Assembly: GCA_947579605.1 (NCBI GenBank)
Contig: OX388307.1
Location: forward strand, 14,795,237-14,859,236
Source: Athripsodes cinereus
Taxonomy: Eukaryota; Arthropoda; Insecta; Trichoptera; Leptoceridae
Length of the DNA stretch: 64,000 nt
Direction of reading: 5' to 3'
Shown here: piece after piece, positions 59,055-64,000 of the stretch
How positions within the stretch are numbered: position 1 is the stretch's first letter
Layout of the letters: every line of letters starts with the position of its first letter
Translations under genes and position numbers: made by a program
Notes under the pieces: model-generated
What the model saw: the letters and a program-made list of their open reading frames with translations, nothing else
The model's database searches: none
What the model was told of the DNA's origin: nothing

Positions 59055-59400
59055 TAGTGATGTAACGAATGTGTGATTTTGGATATTCGCGAATGCGAAT
59101 ATTTGACATTCGCGAATGCGAATATTGACTTGCTTAGATTTCTACAATATTGCTCAATCACTAAAACTTCTACCCCCCCCGTCGCCGAATTTTCAAAATG
59201 GTATAGGAATTTAAAATATTTCAAAACTACTCGGTTTTCTTAAAAAATATTTTCTTGCAGTACCTTTTTCTAAAATGTACCGGGTAAGTATCCGGTACTT
59301 TTGCAGAATATCCGATACTTTACTACCGAAATAATATTCGCAAAACATTCGCATATTTCTTTGCGAATAGTCGCGAATACGAATATTCGTTACATCACTA
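59055..59400. mobile_element. 346-bp hAT-type MITE (TAGTGATGTAACGAAT ends), copy 2
   Basis: Same ends and interior as 24673-25084. The exact 8-bp duplication atgtctac is at 59047-59054 and 59401-59408. It lacks about 66 bp of interior gcgaatgcgaat repeats relative to copy 1, so internal repeat number varies between copies. Confidence 0.9.
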
Positions 59401-59739
59401 ATGTCTACATGAAAAGCTACACTGATTACATTTATTAAATTAATATACACCATTACATCACTTTTCATAAATAGAGATGTCCTCTTAATTAAGTCAAACT
59501 CAATTTTTTTCTACAAAATGGTTTAAGTCATATCAAAATACATATTATCTATGAACTTAGATAACAAATAATGTGTTCCAATTATTTTAAATTTCAACTT
59601 GATCAACCTCCATTATCTTATGCCACATTCTCTATTAACTTTTGCCACATATAATACAAAAGTTAAAACTACAAAATGGTTTCAAAATTAAACTTATGAG
59701 TAGATTAAGAATATTATTTTCAAAGTACCTACTTTTCTC

Positions 59740-59860
59740 AACAACTTGGACCCTCTCAAGACTTAAGACTTTTGGGATTTGAGGGTTCACTTCAACTGGC
59801 AACATTAGGAAAGCTAAATAGAGGGAGTACAATATGTCTTATAGGTCGCAGTGCATAATA
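59740..59860 (+). repeat. Interspersed repeat shared with the START gene intron
   Basis: aacttggaccctctcaagac, gggatttgagggttcacttc and agagggagtacaatatgtct, then cttataggtcgcagtgca, parallel 45675-45815 in order. Its identity is unknown; it may be a LINE 3' section. Confidence 0.55.
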
Positions 59861-60164
59861 CACTATATTTGATAAAAAAAATCACAATACTTGTAAAAAT
59901 TGAAAGTAGTAATTCGTGGTCACCTTAAAAATGAAAACTCGATAATATGTTTAAATTATACTATATCATTATATATTATTTGAGGGCAGTTTGTAAGGCA
60001 CGTGAAACTTTAAATAATTAACAATTTATATAAGGTACTTATGTACTTACTTACAATAAATAATTATTACTTTTCCTAATTTATGTAAATGTGCACATTC
60101 CTTTTTTAAAAAATTTATTACCTTAATGGCTTAAGAAGCATTTTCCGAAATGATTTTTTTTTCA

Positions 60165-60362
60165 CACAAGTGGGGTAGCCAGCGGACCAGCTGCATGCAA
60201 GAAACATGCAAGCTGTCCTCACTGTGCCAATATAAAATCAAGTCATTCGGGATTGGTGGCAAACCTCATAGCTGATTTAAGATGTAAAATGTCTTAATTT
60301 TTTCGAACGCCAACCTTTTACAGGACACTCAAAAACATACGGAGAAGAGTGGGAGACCAATT
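60165..60362 (+). repeat. Interspersed repeat family A, copy 6
   Basis: gtagccagcggaccagctgc, atgcaagctgtcctcactg, gggattggtggcaaacctca and ttttacaggacactcaaaaa, then acggagaagagtgggagac. This is the clearest copy. It ends directly against the P450 relic. Confidence 0.65.
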
Positions 60363-60452
60363 CTTTCCAACCAATTCAGAAAGTTTGCTGATGGAAACAA
60401 TATTATCAAATTTCTTATTTACCATTTGGAGAAGGACCTAGAGTTTGTGTTG
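60362..60452 (+). pseudogene. Cytochrome P450 heme-binding exon, relic
   Basis: From 60413 the reading is SYLPFGEGPRVCVG, which contains the P450 heme signature FxxGxRxCxG. The cysteine codon at 60446-60448 would be the heme ligand. A GT donor (g|gtgag) follows at 60453, a place where many insect P450 genes have an intron. The preceding part reads KFADGNNIIKF in a different frame, as in the ERF-DGN--I-PF segment before the heme loop, so one indel near 60410 breaks it. A stop precedes the frame of the heme loop. No other P450 exon is visible nearby. I infer a stray or dead exon; P450s of this kind are ER-bound monooxygenases. Confidence 0.7.
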
Positions 60453-60800
60453 GTGAGTTAATTTGTTTTTTTTATACACAATTATACGTAATTCTACACT
60501 CTATCCCACATCATAGATAAAATTCCTATTCATCTTGTGGAGATATTTGACACACCATACGAATTACAAAAAATAAATTATATCTATGTTAAAAAATATT
60601 CCATAACATGCATTGTATCGCATGCACCTTTCTCAGTATTTTGTCATTTTAATAATAATAATTACTACTGTATGGGCATATTTAGGGATCAAAACATCTT
60701 GCGAACAACAGGATTTTCAACTTTGTTTTGAATTCTCTACACCTCTACACAGTTCGAAATCATAATTAAATTTAGTCAGATTATTCTATTGTTTATTAGA

Positions 60801-61366
60801 AAATATGTGAGGATAGTCATAATACATCTGGTAAGAGACCACCAGATGACATTTCTTTCAAGTGGATATATATGTAATATAAATATGTGAAGATAGTCAT
60901 AATACATCTGGTAAGAGACCACCAGATGACATTTCTTTCAAGTGGATATATATGTAATATAAATATGTGAGGATAGTCATAATACATCTGGTAAGAGACC
61001 ACCAGATGACATTTCTTTCAAGTGGATATATAAATAATATAAATATGTGAGGATAGTCATAATACATCTGGTAAGAGACCACCAGATGACATTTCTTTCA
61101 AGTGGATATATAAATAATATAAATATGTGAGGATAGTCATAATACATCTGGTAAGAGACCACCAGATGACATTTCTTTCAAGTGGATATATATGTAATAT
61201 AAATATGTGAGGATAGTCATAATACATCTGGTAAGAGACCACCAGATGACATTTCTTTCAAGTGGATATATATGTAATATAAATATGTGAGGATAGTCAT
61301 AATACACCTGGTAAGAGACCACCAGATGACATTTCTTTCAAGAGGATATATAAATAATATAAATAA
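60801..61366. repeat. 80-bp tandem repeat, seven copies
   Basis: accagatgacatttctttca recurs at 60841, 60921, 61001, 61081, 61161, 61241 and 61321, exactly 80 bp apart. Each unit contains an 8-bp hairpin (catctggt ... accagatg). Copies differ at only a few positions, so the array is young. It abuts the splice donor of the exon at 61372-61523. Confidence 0.95.
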
Positions 61367-61371
61367 CTCAC

Positions 61372-61523
61372 CTGAGATGGTGTTGTAAGGAATACTCTCC
61401 TGTTTGAAGGAGGACTGGGTTCAGGACTCCCGACAGGACTATAAAAGTCGGCTATGCTTGTTATATCACTAGGACCTAGGTGACCAGTCCTCATGTTAGG
61501 AATTGAGACTGGTTGTGGATTAT
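61372..61523 (-). CDS. Isolated exon with FFAT-like motif, probable STARD3-type linker
   Basis: The minus strand has tttcttag before 61523 and CAG|gtgagt at 61372/61371. The 152-nt exon starts in phase 1 and ends in phase 0. It reads NPQPVSIPNMRTGHLGP, SDITSIADFYSPVGSPEPSP, then NRRVFLTTPSQ. The DFYSPVGSPE stretch resembles the phospho-FFAT motif of STARD3 (QFYSPPE), which binds VAP proteins at ER contacts, although the glutamate at core position 7 is glycine here. Its phase-0 end can join exon 2 of the START gene (49456, phase 0) on the same strand 11.9 kb away. No MENTAL-domain exon is in the window. Alternatively it belongs to an unrelated gene extending beyond 64,000. Confidence 0.6.
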
Positions 61524-61815
61524 CTAAGAAAAAAAAACACATCTATATTATACCCAAAAAAAAACTGACCATATTCATTGTGAAAAATTTATTAATTGTA
61601 TAAGGTTGCTTCGCACATTCATGTGTGTGATATACATCAACATGAAAATTTCAATTTCCAATTTTTCATTTTATAAAAAATCGTAGTACTATTGTAAGTA
61701 AATTCTATAAAATTACATATATCAATTATATAAAATGATATTAATTATAAAGAGGAAGAGCTATTTAGCCTACTGTAGTAACATAACACTAGAGAAATAT
61801 TGTAAATAAAAAGCT

Positions 61816-63180
61816 GTGACAAAGAGAGTAAATTCGGAAATAAGTAAAATAAAGAAGGACTATTGGATAAAGTTCACAAAAGATATGGAACATGATTTGT
61901 ACGGGTCACAGAAAAGAGTGTGGAAGATGTCAGAGAATACAACCACCCTCTCAGAATCAGAAGTGAGTGGAGCCATAAAGAAACTGAAAAACAGAAAATC
62001 TCCAGGAATAAACTGCATATCGAATGAACTGATTAAATATGGCAGTAGTAAACTCAGCAGTGAATTAACAAAATCCTAAATGAATCAATCATTCCTGAAG
62101 TGTGGCGAACCAGCATAACTATCCCAATATACAAAAAAGGTCAGAAAAATGATCCTGGAAATTGTTGAGCTGTGTACTAAAGCTTCTCACATTTCTTTTG
62201 AAAATCAAACTAGAAGAGAAAATCTCCAACAGAGAAGAGCAACATGGGTTTAGAAAAAACAGGTCAACCACTGATGCCATATTTGTTCTGCGACAGATAA
62301 AAGAAAAATCTCTTGAATATAACAAACCAGTACATATATGCTTCGTAGATCTCAAAAAAGCATTCGGCAGGGTATTGCTTACGGATTCTGATAGATATTC
62401 TGCAGGAGTATAATGTATCTCTATCTATCATAGAAACCATCAGAAATATCAATAAAAACTGTAAAACTCAGATAAGGGTGGGAAGTGAACTATCCAAACC
62501 AATAAAAGCTGCAACGAGAATAAGACAGGACGATAGCTTGAGCAGTTTCCTGTTTAATTTGATAATGGATAAAATTATTGAAGAGGTAGTATCAGTAGGT
62601 CTCGGATACGGAATGGGAGATAGTACTATTGGTGTACTTTGCTATGCTGATGATACAGCTTTAACGGCGGAAACAGAATGACCTGCAGCGTTTGTTGTAT
62701 AGATTCCACCTCACTTCCAAAAGGTACAATATGAGAGTGTCTATCGATAAGACAAAGTGCTTAGTTATTTCAAAACACCCTCTCAGATGTAAATTAACCA
62801 TCGATAATAAACCTATTGAACAAGTGACAACATTTAAGTACCTCGGCGTAGAAATATCTTACAATAGCGATATGTACAATGAAGTGAGGCAGCAAACCAA
62901 TAAATCCTCAGTCGCAACTGGATGTTTGAAAAGCGTCATATGGAGGAACAAACACATACTTATAGAGTGAGGTCCGAATATACAAAACATGTATCCGGCC
63001 AATAATGACTTACGGCACTGAAAAAAGAGCAGATACAGCAAGAACCAAAAGCCTACTCAGAACATCTGAGATGAAAACCTTACATGCTATTGCAGAGAAA
63101 ACTCTCAAGAGATAGAATCAGAAATACTGAGATTAGAAGGCTATGCGGTATGGAGAACATAGTGAAATGGAGTAGGAAGA
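61816..63180 (+). mobile_element. RTE-like LINE fragment, heavily broken
   Basis: Pieces in successive frames: LKNRKSPGINCISNELIKYG (61980-62050), EEQHGFRKNRSTTDAIFVLR (62236-62300), VHICFVDLKKAFGRV (62330-62375), SLSSFLFNLIMDKIIEEV (62536-62590), GVLCYADDTALTAETE (62632-62680), then VSIDKTKCLVISK and FKYLGVEI, ending about 63000-63180. These are RT blocks 1-7 of an RTE-type protein in order. Stops and frameshifts are frequent. Confidence 0.8.
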
Positions 63181-63199
63181 GGAGTAAATTCTGGGCTGG

Positions 63200-63292
63200 G
63201 TTCACGATAGCATAAATATCGCTCAACGTCGAGTGACCTGAGCGACCATAAAGTTGCAGTGTGTGGCGAATGTCACCCCGGATATCGTGAAC
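63200..63292. repeat. Small inverted-repeat element
   Basis: gttcacgata (63200-63209) and tatcgtgaac (63283-63292) are perfect inverses, and tcgctca/tgagcga form an inner stem. It is about 93 bp and MITE-like. No target duplication is obvious. Confidence 0.5.
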
Positions 63293-64000
63293 AACTTTGA
63301 GCGTAATTATGATCCAAAATGTCATTGTAATGCCGCCATTTTCGTAAGATTCATTCGCGATCTGAAAAATCTGCACTAACTATTTAAATTTCTCTTCCAT
63401 TTCACTTCTTGAACTAAAAAATATCATTTTCTATTTTGAAAAATTGTATACGACAAGAATACACCAAGAATCACCATCACCATCCCGCCGCAAGAACCTA
63501 GCATCTATACTGGACGACGCACCATTGAACTCTTTCTTCAATCAAGTGAGCATTTCCTATCAACCTCCTTCCCTATTCCACTATAACATATCTACACTAT
63601 CAAAATTCTTTATTAATAAACACTTATTTTTCAAAATAACTAATATTATATTATTACTATTATTTCAAATTAAATATTTTCGTTCTAGTACCTTGATCTG
63701 TGCACAACTAATAATAACTAACCGCACACATGCTGGCAATTTAACAACTCATAGCATATATTATTATTATTATTACTATATATATCACAAATTCATTTGC
63801 ACAATACTGTCCTTCAACCATCATCATTGTCACGGTCACCACCACCCAGGTAAGCACCCCATCCAGAAACAATATCCCACTTACAAAGTATCAAATTACA
63901 TCACACAGATCAAATCCACTCCATACCAAACCATACCTACATTATTTATCTATAAACAAAATATCTGGCGTCAGTCGAATAGTCCCTATATACCAACGTA
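63293..64000. other. Right edge, no gene recognised
   Basis: AT-rich with a TTA-type tract near 63760-63780 and C/A-rich patches. Nothing further could be supported. Confidence 0.4.

Noticed and set aside
60362..60452. Functional P450 gene
   Set aside because: A frameshift precedes the heme loop, a stop lies upstream in its frame, and no partner exons are visible.
60801..61366. CRISPR-like regular repeats
   Set aside because: The full 80-bp unit repeats with no unique spacers, in an animal genome; it is a simple tandem array.

Overview
This is animal nuclear DNA, most likely from an insect with an AT-rich, repeat-rich genome. The evidence is three intron-split housekeeping genes with GT-AG introns (PEX19, SLC4A1AP/kanadaptin and a StAR/STARD3-type START-domain gene), R1-, RTE-, CR1- and Jockey-type LINE remains, hAT and other MITEs, and no prokaryotic gene organisation. 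I cannot name the species.

Bases 1-24,235 are gene-poor repeat DNA. The background is a satellite of about 114-115 bp (a 106-bp variant around 18.3 and 22 kb) that changes orientation many times. Into it have inserted a nearly full-length but broken R1-clade LINE (290-5186), a CR1/L2-like LINE 3' end (9887-10985) and an RTE-like LINE (14280-16641). The RTE-like LINE carries a 1.2-kb TIR element, which itself carries a palindromic MITE. Then comes a large inverted duplication (arms about 16737-19085 and 20530-24235) in which both arms carry the same RTE-type fragment. Only the right arm received a further RTE-type LINE and a 260-bp hAT MITE.

Bases 24,236-37,150 hold two plus-strand genes. PEX19 (8 coding exons, 25294-29664) encodes the peroxisomal membrane-protein chaperone and ends in a CaaX box. 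Kanadaptin/SLC4A1AP (8 coding exons, 33874-36968) encodes an FHA-domain nuclear protein. Between them is a foldback-like element built of about 20-bp subterminal repeats, and PEX19 intron 2 holds a 232-bp hairpin element with a hammerhead-like core.

Bases 37,150-64,000 are AT-rich and mostly intergenic or intronic. A minus-strand START-domain gene (6 coding exons, 43649-49892) resembles the cholesterol-transfer proteins StAR/STARD3. About 11.5 kb upstream on the same strand lies an isolated exon (61372-61523) with an FFAT-like motif resembling the STARD3 linker, so the locus may produce both a long tethered form and a short StAR-like form. The rest is scattered LINE fragments, MITEs, a cytochrome P450 exon relic (60362-60452), an 80-bp tandem array and a recurrent unclassified interspersed repeat.

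The three gene models are firm: every exon set sums to a whole number of codons with compatible phases. Retroelement clade names are family-level judgements by eye.
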